Source of the DNA: Alkalihalobacterium chitinilyticum
Lineage (GTDB): Bacteria; Bacillota; Bacilli; Bacillales; Bacillaceae_F
Assembly (NCBI RefSeq): GCF_029028005.1
Contig: NZ_JAOTPO010000001.1
Location: 186,001-250,000 of the forward strand
Reading direction: 5' to 3'
DNA: 64,000 nt
Part shown: positions 9,988 through 19,039 of the stretch, one piece after another
Position numbering within the stretch: the stretch's first letter is position 1
How the letters are laid out: each line of letters starts with the position of its first letter
The notes under the pieces: model-generated
Databases searched by the model: none
What the model was told of the DNA's origin: nothing
The model's input: the letters and a program-made list of their open reading frames with translations, nothing else
Translations under genes and position numbers: made by a program

Positions 9988-11844
9988 TTATATTTGATTT
10001 TGTAGTGATGATGGGTTGTAGCCTACTTGCTCATAGATATATTGAGTCAAGACTACTGTCATTTCATAACGAAGGAAAGGAGTAATCAAATAAATACCGT
10101 TAAAATATTGAACTGCTGTGTCGATCAGTGACTTGGCAATATTGATACCTTCTATTTCTGCTTTTTCTTTATCCTCACCACAAGCTGCCATTTTCCTGCG
10201 AATTTCATCTGTGAGCTTAATTCCAGGGACTTCATTATGAAGAAACTCGGCATTCCTCGAACTTGTCAGTGGCATAATACCAAGGTAAATCGGCTTGTTA
10301 ATATGCTTTGTCGCTTCATACACATCAATGATTTGCTGTTCACAGTAAACGGGTTGAGTCATAAAATAGTCAGCACCGGCTGCAATCTTTTTCTCCATAC
10401 GAACCACTGCTTTTTCCAAGGAGCGTACATTCGGATTAAAGGCTGCTCCAACTGTAAAATCTGCCTGTTGCCCCAGTGATTTTCCAGAAAATGAAATCCC
10501 TTCATTTAACTGTTTAATTAAAGAAATTAAATCAAATGACGTCAAATCATACACGGAGGACGCCCCCGGGAAATCTCCAACTTTTGTCGGGTCACCTGTC
10601 ACCGCTAATACTTGGTTCATCCCTAAAGTGTGAAGTCCCATCAGGTGAGACTGCAACCCTATTAAGTTGCGGTCGCGACAAGTTAAATGAACTAAAGGTC
10701 TTGCCCCTACTTGTGATTGCATCATCGCACCTAATGCCATATTATCAACTCGAGGTGAAGCTAATGAATTATCAGCTAAAGTTACAGCATCTACCCCTGC
10801 TTCATGAAGGGCTTTAGCACCATCGAGAAACTTATTTACATGTAACTGTTTCGGAGGGTCGAGCTCCACGATGACCGCTGTTCGTTCTTTGGCGATTTCA
10901 TCAATAGGTTTGTCTGTGTCTTTAGAATTTTTTCTTACTTGAATGATGAGTTGCTTTTTCTTAATGTCTTTTACAGTTATCGGTTTGTATCCTTTTAGTG
11001 CACTTGCCATTGCCCGTATATGTTCCGGTGTCGTCCCGCAACACCCTCCAAGTAGCCGAACCCCTTGCTCACGAAATCGTAAAGCGTTTTCCCCAAAGTA
11101 ATTAGGATTTGATTGATAGTAGAACCTTCCATCTTCATAATCTGGCAAGCTTGCATTTGGATAACAAGATAAGAAGGCGTTCTGATATAGCGGTACATCT
11201 TCTAATGATCGAATCATATGATAAGGACCCATGCGACAATTTAGACCTACGACATCGGCTCCCGTTTCAATGAGCGCATTAAATGCTTCATTAACAGGCG
11301 TACCGCCGTATAAAACTCCTATATCACCGAGTGCCACTTGCGCAACAATTGGTTTGTCTGTCATTTTTCTAGCTAATGTAATGACATTTTTCAATTCTTC
11401 TAAACTATAAAAGGTCTCAAATAGCAACCCATCAGGACCTGCATGCAAAAGGATATCCAATTGTTCTTCAAAGCTTCGCTGTATTTCTTCATCGGTTATA
11501 TTTTTAGTTTGCAGTCCAGTAATGCCACCGACTGTTCCAAGTACATATGCCCCATGGTTATGAACCGCTTTATGTGCAATTTCAACACCTTTACGGTTGA
11601 GTTCTGCTACTTTATGTTCAAGTCCATAGTTAGCTAGTTTAATGGAATTAGCAGCATACGTATTTGTTTGAATAACATTTGCTCCTGCTTGAAGATACTC
11701 TTGATGAACAGCGTATACTTTTTCTTCAGCCGTTCTATTTAAGTTCTCGAAGCAGTTTTCTGTAATCCCCTTAGAATAGAGTAAAGTTCCTATTGCTCCG
11801 TCTCCAATTAATATTTGCTCTTTAAGCGCATCAAGAAAAGCCAT
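9988..11844 (-). CDS. yitJ: Bifunctional homocysteine S-methyltransferase / methylenetetrahydrofolate reductase
   Basis: 618 residues. The N-terminal half is a homocysteine methyltransferase domain (LIGDGAIGTLL; zinc ligands in GLNCRMG and GGCCGTTPEH), and the C-terminal half is a MetF-like TIM barrel (LIGLQSHLMGLHTLG, VTGDPTKVGDFPGA). The reductase half makes the 5-methyl-THF that MetH uses; the methyltransferase half can itself methylate homocysteine. ATG 11844 has GAGGAC about ten bases upstream; the longer in-frame reading overlaps metC and is less likely. The metC stop is 25 bases upstream, so it is within the operon. Confidence 0.93.
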   Translation of the reverse strand: MAFLDALKEQILIGDGAIGTLLYSKGITENCFENLNRTAEEKVYAVHQEYLQAGANVIQTNTYAANSIKLANYGLEHKVAELNRKGVEIAHKAVHNHGAYVLGTVGGITGLQTKNITDEEIQRSFEEQLDILLHAGPDGLLFETFYSLEELKNVITLARKMTDKPIVAQVALGDIGVLYGGTPVNEAFNALIETGADVVGLNCRMGPYHMIRSLEDVPLYQNAFLSCYPNASLPDYEDGRFYYQSNPNYFGENALRFREQGVRLLGGCCGTTPEHIRAMASALKGYKPITVKDIKKKQLIIQVRKNSKDTDKPIDEIAKERTAVIVELDPPKQLHVNKFLDGAKALHEAGVDAVTLADNSLASPRVDNMALGAMMQSQVGARPLVHLTCRDRNLIGLQSHLMGLHTLGMNQVLAVTGDPTKVGDFPGASSVYDLTSFDLISLIKQLNEGISFSGKSLGQQADFTVGAAFNPNVRSLEKAVVRMEKKIAAGADYFMTQPVYCEQQIIDVYEATKHINKPIYLGIMPLTSSRNAEFLHNEVPGIKLTDEIRRKMAACGEDKEKAEIEGINIAKSLIDTAVQYFNGIYLITPFLRYEMTVVLTQYIYEQVGYNPSSLQNQI

Positions 11845-11869
11845 ACTATCGCCGTCCTCTTCTTTATAG

Positions 11870-13033
11870 TTATTTCGTGACCGCCAAGCTTTCAAAAGCA
11901 TTGCTGAAATCTTTCTTAATGTCCTCAACACTTTCTAAACCTACCGATAACCTTAACAAACCATCCGTAATACCTCTTTGTTGTCGTTCTTCACCAGGCA
12001 TTGCAGCATGTGACATCGTTGCAGGATAAGATAAGATCGATTCAACAGCACCTAGACTAACCGCAAACACTGGTACTTTTACGTTATTTACAAACTGTCT
12101 AACCGCATCTTTATCTTTTAATTCAAAAGAGAGAACTGCTCCAAATCCATCCGATTGTTCTTGTTGTATGTCGTAACCCGGATGACCTTCTAACCCCGGA
12201 TAATAAACACGCTCTACTTCTGATTGTTCTTTCAGCCACAACGCTAATTCATAAGCCGCTTTTGATGAATGCTCCATACGAACATGTAACGTTTTTAGAC
12301 CTCGTAATACGAGCCAACAATCTTGAACACCTAATACCGATCCAAATGAATTTTGCAAAAAAGCTAATTGTTCGGCTAATTCTTCATCTTTTACGACGGC
12401 TAACCCTGCAATAACATCACTATGACCGCTTATAAATTTCGTAGCGCTATGTAATACAACATCTACTCCAAGTTCAATTGGACGTTGTAGTGCAGGTGTC
12501 ATAAATGTATTGTCTACAAACGTTAAACACTCGTATTTTTTCGCCAATGCTACTACTTCTTTTAAGTTAGTAATCTTCATCGTTGGGTTAGATGGAGTCT
12601 CAACATATATCACTTTCGTATTTTCTTGAATGCCAGCTTCAACATCATCAAGATTTGTCATATCGACAAACGTATATTCAATCCCTAACCGGCTCAATAC
12701 TTTGGTTACAAATCGAAATGTTCCGCCGTACACATCTGTTGTAACCACAACATGATCTCCTTTTGATAACAACATAAATGCTGTTGATATTGCTGCCATA
12801 CCAGATGCAAAAGCAAAGCCTTGAACTCCACCTTCTAATTCAGCAATCGTTTCTTCTAACGCTGCACGAGTTGGGTTTCCTGAACGACCATAGTCAAATG
12901 TTCCGAATTGATCAAAATCAAATTGATGAAAAGTGGAAGCATGTTGAATTGGCACACTTACAGCTCCCGTCTCCTTATCAAATTTTTGATTATTATGCAG
13001 CAAGCGTGTTTGAAAAGAAAATTGTTCACTCAT
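11870..13033 (-). CDS. metC: Cystathionine beta-lyase
   Basis: 387 residues, a Cys/Met-metabolism PLP enzyme. The PLP-binding lysine lies in HSATKFISGHSDV, and the substrate/cofactor blocks YGRSGNPTR, ASGMAAIS and VETPSNPTM are present. It cleaves cystathionine to homocysteine, pyruvate and ammonia. It resembles B. subtilis MetC (YjcJ) and follows metI by 16 bases, as in the B. subtilis metIC operon. MetI and MetC are paralogues, so the split of activities is assigned by family resemblance and gene order. Confidence 0.9.
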   Translation of the reverse strand: MSEQFSFQTRLLHNNQKFDKETGAVSVPIQHASTFHQFDFDQFGTFDYGRSGNPTRAALEETIAELEGGVQGFAFASGMAAISTAFMLLSKGDHVVVTTDVYGGTFRFVTKVLSRLGIEYTFVDMTNLDDVEAGIQENTKVIYVETPSNPTMKITNLKEVVALAKKYECLTFVDNTFMTPALQRPIELGVDVVLHSATKFISGHSDVIAGLAVVKDEELAEQLAFLQNSFGSVLGVQDCWLVLRGLKTLHVRMEHSSKAAYELALWLKEQSEVERVYYPGLEGHPGYDIQQEQSDGFGAVLSFELKDKDAVRQFVNNVKVPVFAVSLGAVESILSYPATMSHAAMPGEERQQRGITDGLLRLSVGLESVEDIKKDFSNAFESLAVTK

Positions 13034-13049
13034 TTTTATTACATCCCCT

Positions 13050-14156
13050 CTATGAATTCACATGGTTAAAGGCCTGATCTAAGTCATCCAAAAGATCTCG
13101 GCAATTTTCAATTCCTACTGAAAAACGTAACAAACGGTCGCACATCCCGTTCGCAGCCCGTACCTCTTCAGGCATATCCGCGTGGGTTTGAGTCGTCGGA
13201 TACGTCATTAAGCTTTCTACTCCTCCAAGACTCTCTGCAAACGAGATTAATTTTAATTGTTGTAAAAATGGATTTACCCAATTTGCATCCTTAATACGGA
13301 AAGAAAGCATACCACCGCGCCCAGGATATAGAACTTCAGTTACTGCTGAATGTTTCTCTAAATAATTTGCTATTTCACGTGCATTTTTTTGATGTTGCTC
13401 CATCCGTAGAGTTAATGTCTTCATTCCTCGTATTAGTAACCACGAATCAAATGGACTTAATATGGCCCCGATCCCATTGTGGTAATAGGCTATTCTCTCA
13501 CAAAGCTCTTTACCTTTAGCTACAATTAATCCTGCAATCACATCATTATGTCCGCCTAAATATTTAGAGGCACTATGAATGACGATATGAGCACCATCAT
13601 TTATCGGTTGCTGTAAAAGAGGTGTATAAAATGTGTTATCGACAATTAATAGGAGATTATGCTTTTTAGCTAATTGGCCTAACTCTGATAAATCCGCTTC
13701 TTGCATTAATGGGTTAGTTGGACTTTCAATAAATAATGCTTTCGTCGTTTTAGTAATTAATTGTTCAAATTCCACTAGGTTTCTTGGATCGCCATAATTA
13801 AATGACAGGCCCCAGTTTTTCCAGCCGTTTTCAAACAAACGATACGTCCCGCCATATAAATCGCTTGAGGCTAGTATTTGATCTCCTTGCTTAAATAAAG
13901 AAAACACAGTTTGGATTGCTGCCATACCCGAACTACAGGCAAATCCTTGATCACCCGCCTCCAGTTGAGCGATAGCTTTTTCTAACACCAACCTTGTTGG
14001 GTTTCCGGTCCTTGAATAATCAAAACCTGTTGATTCCCCGATTCCTGTATGACGGTATGCTGTTGAAAAATAAACAGGCGCATTAATTGTTCCTGTATGT
14101 TCATCTAGTCGGTTCCCGATTTGTACTAATTTGGTTTCTAGCTGTTCTTTGTTCAT
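13050..14156 (-). CDS. metI: Cystathionine gamma-synthase / O-acylhomoserine thiolyase
   Basis: 368 residues, PLP-dependent. Close to B. subtilis MetI: KLVQIGNRLDEHTGTI near the start, YSRTGNPTR, SSGMAAIQ, the PLP lysine in HSASKYLGGHNDV, and SLGGVESLMTYP near the C-terminus. It joins an acylated homoserine with cysteine (or sulfide), feeding methionine synthesis. It is the first gene after the SAM-I riboswitch, so the whole operon should be switched off when S-adenosylmethionine is high. Confidence 0.92.
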   Translation of the reverse strand: MNKEQLETKLVQIGNRLDEHTGTINAPVYFSTAYRHTGIGESTGFDYSRTGNPTRLVLEKAIAQLEAGDQGFACSSGMAAIQTVFSLFKQGDQILASSDLYGGTYRLFENGWKNWGLSFNYGDPRNLVEFEQLITKTTKALFIESPTNPLMQEADLSELGQLAKKHNLLLIVDNTFYTPLLQQPINDGAHIVIHSASKYLGGHNDVIAGLIVAKGKELCERIAYYHNGIGAILSPFDSWLLIRGMKTLTLRMEQHQKNAREIANYLEKHSAVTEVLYPGRGGMLSFRIKDANWVNPFLQQLKLISFAESLGGVESLMTYPTTQTHADMPEEVRAANGMCDRLLRFSVGIENCRDLLDDLDQAFNHVNS

Positions 14157-14182
14157 CGTAACTCTCCTCCACTCATATCAAT

Positions 14183-14359
14183 ACAAAAAGCCTTCCTCTT
14201 AATAATAAGAAGAAGGCTAAGAAAACAATTTCTATTGGCTATGCTCCTTCTTATCTATCAAGCTATACTAACGCTTGCTGGAATTAGCACCTGACTGTAT
14301 AGCATACAGCTGGTTGCTGAGACTTCACCGGGCCATTCCCTCCGTCTCTCTTGATAAGA
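14183..14359 (-). promoter_or_regulatory. SAM-I (S-box) riboswitch with terminator, leader of metI operon
   Basis: The minus-strand RNA shows the S-box consensus in order: CTTATCAAGAGAGACGGAGG, then GGCCCGGTGAAGTCTCAGC, AACCAGC, CAGGTGCTAATTCCAGCAA and the closing GATAGATAAG. P1 pairs about 14350-14358 with 14250-14258. The terminator is the stem AGCCTTCT.../...AGGAAGGCT with a T run at 14183-14218. The AAGAAGG just after P1 can pair with CCTTCTT of the terminator as an antiterminator. SAM binding should stabilise P1 and favour termination. Confidence 0.96.
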
Positions 14360-14388
14360 AAATTAATTTTCAATTTTCACTTGATACT

Positions 14389-14417
14389 AAATTACATGAA
14401 TTGTACGAAAAAAGCAA
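14389..14417 (-). promoter_or_regulatory. Sigma-A promoter of the met operon
   Basis: TTGCTT (14417-14412), a 17-base spacer, and TAATTT (14394-14389). The predicted start lies about 25-30 bases before the S-box P1 stem. Read by eye; not tested. Confidence 0.6.
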
Positions 14418-14454
14418 TAGGTTTTGTATGAATAACTTTTTTATTTTATTTTAT

Positions 14455-14619
14455 TTACTCAGGGGTTGCATCTATTTGTAAGTCATCTTCATTCCCACAG
14501 ACACAACGGATAAATCCTGTTTCATAGTTACCGTCTTTTCCTCGACTTCCGCGAAGGATAAATTTTTCACCACATTTTTGACAACGAATTACAACACGAT
14601 ATCTTGTGTTTTCAGTCAT
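14455..14619 (-). CDS. Small zinc-ribbon-like protein (54 residues)
   Basis: A 54-residue ORF starting at ATG with AGGGGTG five bases upstream. It holds C-x2-C (IRCQKCGEKF, C13/C16) and C-x-C (IRCVCGN, C39/C41) pairs, which together could bind one zinc ion. It lies 22 bases after prsW, so it may be cotranscribed with ansA-prsW, and it ends just before the met-operon promoter. I do not recognise the family by name. The cysteine pattern, start site and position support a real gene. Confidence 0.72.
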   Translation of the reverse strand: MTENTRYRVVIRCQKCGEKFILRGSRGKDGNYETGFIRCVCGNEDDLQIDATPE

Positions 14620-14641
14620 ATTTACACCCCTAACACTCGAT

Positions 14642-15277
14642 CTAATTTGCCATTTTTACTTTGTGTATACTAAACGTCCAAAGGCCAATCATAAATAAAA
14701 GCATCGTAATGTGAATATATCTGTCCATTGTTAATAATATTAAATCATAGCTTCCGTGAAGTAAAATGGGAAGAAATAAAGAAAAAAGCACATAACGATT
14801 TCGTCGCTTTTTTGAAAATTTCGCTTTCCCCAGATAATATCCCATGATTACACCAAATAAAGCATGACTGCTTACAGGGAACAAAGCTCTAAGCCAAGCT
14901 GTTTCTAGACCATTTGCGATTAAGTAAAAAAAGTTTTCTACAGAAGCAAATCCTAATGAAATAGAGACCCCGTAAATAATACCATCATATGTTTTATTGA
15001 AAGTTGCATGCTTATACGCAAAGAAAAAAAGGAGAAACCATTTAAAGAACTCTTCAGTAAACGCATACCCGAAAAATGCAATAGTAAACTCCGAGGTAAA
15101 AACACCTTCCACTTCAATTGCATATTGAATGACCATGACTGGAAACACCAAGAGAGCACCAATAATAAATGTTTTTATGATCATTAACAATGCTTGGTGA
15201 CTGACATCGTTTTTTAGATAAAAGTAACAAAATAAAGCCATGGCTGGACCAGTGGTTGCCGTTATGAGCGAAAACAA
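14642..15277 (-). CDS. prsW: Site-1 intramembrane protease PrsW
   Basis: 211 residues with several membrane segments. The glutamic protease motif E-E-x-x-K is in FTEEFFKWF, with further conserved residues in SSHALFGVIMG and LLHGSYDLIL. In B. subtilis PrsW makes the first cut of the anti-sigma factor RsiW, releasing sigma-W under envelope stress. The start is TTG 15277 with GAGAGGA upstream. In B. subtilis prsW is next to sleB; here the met operon and the small zinc-ribbon gene separate them. Confidence 0.93.
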   Translation of the reverse strand: MFSLITATTGPAMALFCYFYLKNDVSHQALLMIIKTFIIGALLVFPVMVIQYAIEVEGVFTSEFTIAFFGYAFTEEFFKWFLLFFFAYKHATFNKTYDGIIYGVSISLGFASVENFFYLIANGLETAWLRALFPVSSHALFGVIMGYYLGKAKFSKKRRNRYVLFSLFLPILLHGSYDLILLTMDRYIHITMLLFMIGLWTFSIHKVKMAN

Positions 15278-15313
15278 CGTTTTTCCAATCCTCTCTGAAC
15301 TTCAATCAATTCT

Positions 15314-16276
15314 CTATATTTTAAAACCTTTTTCTATGTCTCCCCCAGATGAAATTAATACAGCAAGCTTGATTCTTGCTTTCTTTGAATCATAGTCCTT
15401 ACCTAAGAAAACACCTCTTAATTTCAAGTCATGAGCACTCCCTCGATAGTCATAGGAAGTATGTACTTGCCCTTCTTCAGCACTAGTAGCAACAACTACT
15501 TGAACCCCTGCTTTAATAGCTGCCGAAATATCATCTACCATGTGAGGAGATACTTGTCCTCTTCCTACCCCTTCAAGGACGATTCCTTTTGCTCCCTCGT
15601 TCACGGCACATCTAATAAATTTACCATCTGCACCTGCATAGCATTTAATGATTTCTACTTGAGGGAGGTAATTATTAATGACATAGCAGTCTCTTTCGAG
15701 TGGTTTTTGATAAACACTTACAACGTCATTATCGATAATTCCTAAATAACCATAACCGAATGATTCAAATCCCTGCATATTTGATGCATGTACCTTCTTT
15801 ACATATTTTGCCGACCATATACGCTCATTAAATACAATTACTGTCCCAATATTATCTAGGCTTTTATCGACTGCAACATATATTGAGTTTCTAAGATTAG
15901 AATAAACGTCCGTTCCTAGATCATCGGGTGATCGTTGCGAACCTGTCACGACGATCTTTCTTTGATCGGTAACAGCTAAATCTAAAAAGTAAGCTGTTTC
16001 CTCCAATGAATCTGTGCCATGAGTAACGACAATCCCGCTTACTGACTGATCTTCAAATACTTCATCTATTTTCTTTTTTAATTCGAGCATCCGATCAAAA
16101 TCGATATGCATGCTTGGAAGTTGGAACAAACTATGGACTTCTACTTGAATATCAGATGGCAATCGGCAAAGTGAAGCTAGTTCTTCACCTGTTAACTCGC
16201 CTGATGACAACAAGCCACTAGCGATTTTCTTGGATGCTATTGTTCCTCCTGTTGTAATTAAAGCGACCTTTCTCAT
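15314..16276 (-). CDS. ansA: Type I (cytoplasmic) L-asparaginase
   Basis: 320 residues. The two asparaginase threonine motifs are clear: TTGGTIAS (residues 8-15) and VVTHGTDSLEET (about 82-93), with TGSQRSPDDLGTD further on. It hydrolyses asparagine to aspartate and ammonia. There is no signal peptide, so it acts in the cytoplasm. It lies between bdr and prsW, a position it does not hold in B. subtilis 168, and may form a unit with prsW 37 bases downstream. Confidence 0.93.
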   Translation of the reverse strand: MRKVALITTGGTIASKKIASGLLSSGELTGEELASLCRLPSDIQVEVHSLFQLPSMHIDFDRMLELKKKIDEVFEDQSVSGIVVTHGTDSLEETAYFLDLAVTDQRKIVVTGSQRSPDDLGTDVYSNLRNSIYVAVDKSLDNIGTVIVFNERIWSAKYVKKVHASNMQGFESFGYGYLGIIDNDVVSVYQKPLERDCYVINNYLPQVEIIKCYAGADGKFIRCAVNEGAKGIVLEGVGRGQVSPHMVDDISAAIKAGVQVVVATSAEEGQVHTSYDYRGSAHDLKLRGVFLGKDYDSKKARIKLAVLISSGGDIEKGFKI

Positions 16277-16317
16277 ATGTCTAATCTCCCTGTCTATTAA
16301 GTTTTACTTTCCTTTGA

Positions 16318-17310
16318 TCACTTCCGACTATGATCTCTCTTAACGATTTCAGCTGCAATTAAGCCACCATGAAAGCGCCCGTTTTCAATAAAGATTTCAT
16401 TTGCATTATTTCCTGCTGCAATAACACCAGCTATAAAAATACCTTCCACATTCGTTTCCATTGTATCCTCATTGAAAATCGGTCTCCCAGTTTCTTTTTC
16501 TGTACCTACACCCATGTTATGCAAAAATGAATGATCGGGATGATAGCCGGTCATTGCAAAAACAAAATCTGCTTTCTCTTCTCTTTTTACTCCATTCACT
16601 TCATAAACTACAGATTCTTTTTTTATTTTAATCACTTCGGCTTTAAAAACCATTTGAATGAGATCGTTATTAATTAAAGATGCAAACTCTGGCAATATCC
16701 ATGGCTTTACACTTTTTGAAAATTCATCACCACGGTAAAGAACGGTTACTCTAGCTCCAACGCGCTCCAGTTCAAGCGCAGCATCAACAGCCGAATTTTT
16801 ACCGCCAATAACAACTACATCTTTGTCAAAGTAGGGGTGAGCCTCTTTAAAATAGTGGAAGACATGACTTTGATCCTCACCTTTTACTCCCATCATGTTG
16901 GGATGATCATAGTAACCAGTGGCTACAATAACATATTTACAATGATATTCAACCGGTAATTCGTTATTTTTAAGTGTACTTACAGTAAAAGTACCATCAT
17001 TTCTTTTTTTTACTTCTGTCACTTGTTCATAAGCATTAATACGAATTTCCTTTCGCTTAACCACTTCTCGATAATAAGAAAGAGCCTGATTTCTCTTAGG
17101 TTTCCTTTCAACCGTTACAAAAGGAACACCGCCGATTTCAAGTTTCTCACTCGTACTAAAAAAGGTCTGGTGCGTTGGGTAACGGTAGATTGAGCTAACA
17201 ATATTATCTTTTTCAATCACTAATGGGCTATACCCTTGATTCATTAACGCAATAGCTGCTGCTAACCCGCATGGACCTCCGCCAACGATAATAACTTCTT
17301 CTTGAGTCAT
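16318..17310 (-). CDS. bdr: Bacillithiol disulfide reductase Bdr (YpdA family)
   Basis: About 330 residues, a flavoprotein with a Rossmann motif VIIVGGGPCGLAAA at the N-terminus. The cysteine in GGGPCG corresponds to the active-site Cys14 of Firmicute YpdA/Bdr proteins. A second dinucleotide motif VVVIGGKNSAVDAALEL is near residue 165, and the FAD-binding GIFIAGVIAAGNN is near the C-terminus. It reduces oxidised bacillithiol with NADPH. ATG 17310 has AGAGGTGG eight bases upstream. Its place directly after gudB is the same as in B. subtilis (gudB-ypdA). Confidence 0.9.
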   Translation of the reverse strand: MTQEEVIIVGGGPCGLAAAIALMNQGYSPLVIEKDNIVSSIYRYPTHQTFFSTSEKLEIGGVPFVTVERKPKRNQALSYYREVVKRKEIRINAYEQVTEVKKRNDGTFTVSTLKNNELPVEYHCKYVIVATGYYDHPNMMGVKGEDQSHVFHYFKEAHPYFDKDVVVIGGKNSAVDAALELERVGARVTVLYRGDEFSKSVKPWILPEFASLINNDLIQMVFKAEVIKIKKESVVYEVNGVKREEKADFVFAMTGYHPDHSFLHNMGVGTEKETGRPIFNEDTMETNVEGIFIAGVIAAGNNANEIFIENGRFHGGLIAAEIVKRDHSRK

Positions 17311-17342
17311 AACAATTTCCACCTCTTGTTTTATCTCTCACA

Positions 17343-17382
17343 ACTATAAACCCTTGCATCAATTCGATGCAAGGGTTGTAGT
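17343..17382 (-). terminator. Hairpin between gudB and bdr
   Basis: ACAACCCTTGCATC pairs with GATGCAAGGGTTTAT around a short loop. The stem is strong, but only a weak T tract follows on the minus strand (GGGTTTATAG), so it may terminate gudB transcription only partly. Confidence 0.55.
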
Positions 17383-17416
17383 TTATTATCTAATATTTCT
17401 TTATGTGCCTAACCAT

Positions 17417-18700
17417 TTATACCCAGCCTCTAAATCTAGAAGCTTCAGCCATTTTACGAACACCGACCATATATGCAGCTAAACGCATGTTTACTTTTCT
17501 ACCCCGAGAAAGGTTATAAATGTTATTAAATGCTTGTACCATTACTTTTTCTAATTTAGCTTCCACTTCTTCTTCCGTCCAATAGTAACCTTGATTGTTT
17601 TGAACCCACTCAAAGTAAGATACTGTCACACCACCTGCACTAGCTAAAACATCAGGAACGATCAAAACATCTTTTTCAGTTAGAATGCGTGTTCCTTCCA
17701 GCGTAGTTGGACCATTCGCTGCTTCAACGACAATTTTAGCTTTAATGTTTGCAGCATTTGCTTCAGTAATTTGATTTTCAATCGCAGCTGGTACAAGGAT
17801 GTCACAATCAAGTTCTAGTAATTCTTGATTGGAAATGGTTTCTTTGAAAAGATTTGTTACTGTTCCGAAACTGTCACGACGATCGAGTAAATATTCAATG
17901 TCTAGACCATCAGGATCATGCAGAGCACCATAAGCATCTGAAATTCCAATTACTTTTGCTCCTTGGTCATGCATGAATTTCGCCAGAAAGCTTCCTGCAT
18001 TCCCAAAACCTTGGATGACGACACGTGCTCCTTCGATATCAATGCCTTTTTTCTTAGCTGCTTCCCGAATGCAAATCGTTACACCTTTAGCTGTAGCCGA
18101 TTCGCGACCGTGTGAACCGCCGAGTACAATCGGCTTTCCTGTAATAAAGCCAGGTGAATCAAATTCACGAATTCTACTATATTCATCAAGCATCCAAGCC
18201 ATAATTTGAGAGTTTGTAAATACATCAGGTGCTGGAATGTCTTTCGTTGGACCTACTACCTGGCTAATAGCTCGAACATATCCCCGACTTAATCGTTCTA
18301 ATTCCCGGAATGACATATCACGAGGATCACAAACGATACCGCCTTTTCCTCCACCGTATGGTAAATCAACGATACCTGCTTTAAGACTCATCCAAATTGA
18401 CAGCGCTTTCACTTCTGTTTCTGTAACACTTGGATGGAACCTTACTCCACCTTTTGTTGGGCCTACTGCATCATTATGTTGAGCACGGTATCCTGTAAAG
18501 ATCTTAGTTGAGCCATCATCCATTCGGACCGGAATTCGAACAGTCAACATTCGAATTGGCTCTTTCATTAACTCATACATTTCATCGGCATAACCAAGTT
18601 TATCTAATGCCTCTTTTATTACTTTTTGCGTGGAAAACAAAACATTCATATTTTCCTTTTCTTTAGACTCAGTAGCTTCCTGCATGTCCTTCTCTACCAT
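17417..18700 (-). CDS. gudB: NAD-dependent glutamate dehydrogenase
   Basis: 427 residues from ATG 18700, which has GAGGTG six bases upstream. Glu/Leu/Phe/Val dehydrogenase family: the glutamate-binding block PYGGGKGGIVCDP, the catalytic region PAPDVFTNSQIMAW, and the NAD-binding VVIQGFGNAGSFLA are present. It oxidatively deaminates glutamate to 2-oxoglutarate. Position beside bdr (ypdA) indicates gudB rather than rocG, though the two are close paralogues. There is no sign of the short in-frame duplication that inactivates gudB in laboratory strain 168. Confidence 0.93.
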   Translation of the reverse strand: MVEKDMQEATESKEKENMNVLFSTQKVIKEALDKLGYADEMYELMKEPIRMLTVRIPVRMDDGSTKIFTGYRAQHNDAVGPTKGGVRFHPSVTETEVKALSIWMSLKAGIVDLPYGGGKGGIVCDPRDMSFRELERLSRGYVRAISQVVGPTKDIPAPDVFTNSQIMAWMLDEYSRIREFDSPGFITGKPIVLGGSHGRESATAKGVTICIREAAKKKGIDIEGARVVIQGFGNAGSFLAKFMHDQGAKVIGISDAYGALHDPDGLDIEYLLDRRDSFGTVTNLFKETISNQELLELDCDILVPAAIENQITEANAANIKAKIVVEAANGPTTLEGTRILTEKDVLIVPDVLASAGGVTVSYFEWVQNNQGYYWTEEEVEAKLEKVMVQAFNNIYNLSRGRKVNMRLAAYMVGVRKMAEASRFRGWV

Positions 18701-19039
18701 GAAATTCACCTCGAAGATATGATCAAACAAAAGTGTAGTTATATTAAAAACTTACCATCTATAACTATAAAGAAAAAGACATATTTTTTCCACCCATTGT
18801 TATAAAAAGTTTTTATAAACTTTGTTGGTGCTGGACCGATGATAAAACTTCTCTGGATGAGTTCACTTAATTAATTAAAAACATACAGCAAACTGTTTCA
18901 CGTCTCAGTTTTATCATTCTAAAGGAGGGATAAACTACTAAAAAATAAATTTACTAAGCTATCTCTATTTATTCTTACATAAATTAGGTTATTATTACCT
19001 ATATATATGGTATTATATTCAAGAATGGAGGGATTTTGA
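18701..19039. other. Divergent intergenic region between gudB and the hydrolase
   Basis: Upstream of both gudB (minus) and the hydrolase gene (plus). It contains an odd palindrome TATAAAAAGTTTTTATA (18801-18817) and an 11-bp inverted repeat ATGATAAAACT (18839-18849) / AGTTTTATCAT (18907-18917) on the plus strand, followed by a strong ribosome-binding-site-like AAAGGAGGG (18920-18928) with no start codon after it. No ORF of note. Promoters for both genes are probably here, but I cannot fix them. Confidence 0.4.

Noticed and set aside
17417-18700. Inactive GudB as in B. subtilis 168
   Set aside because: The tandem nine-base duplication known to inactivate the enzyme is not seen; all active-site blocks are intact.
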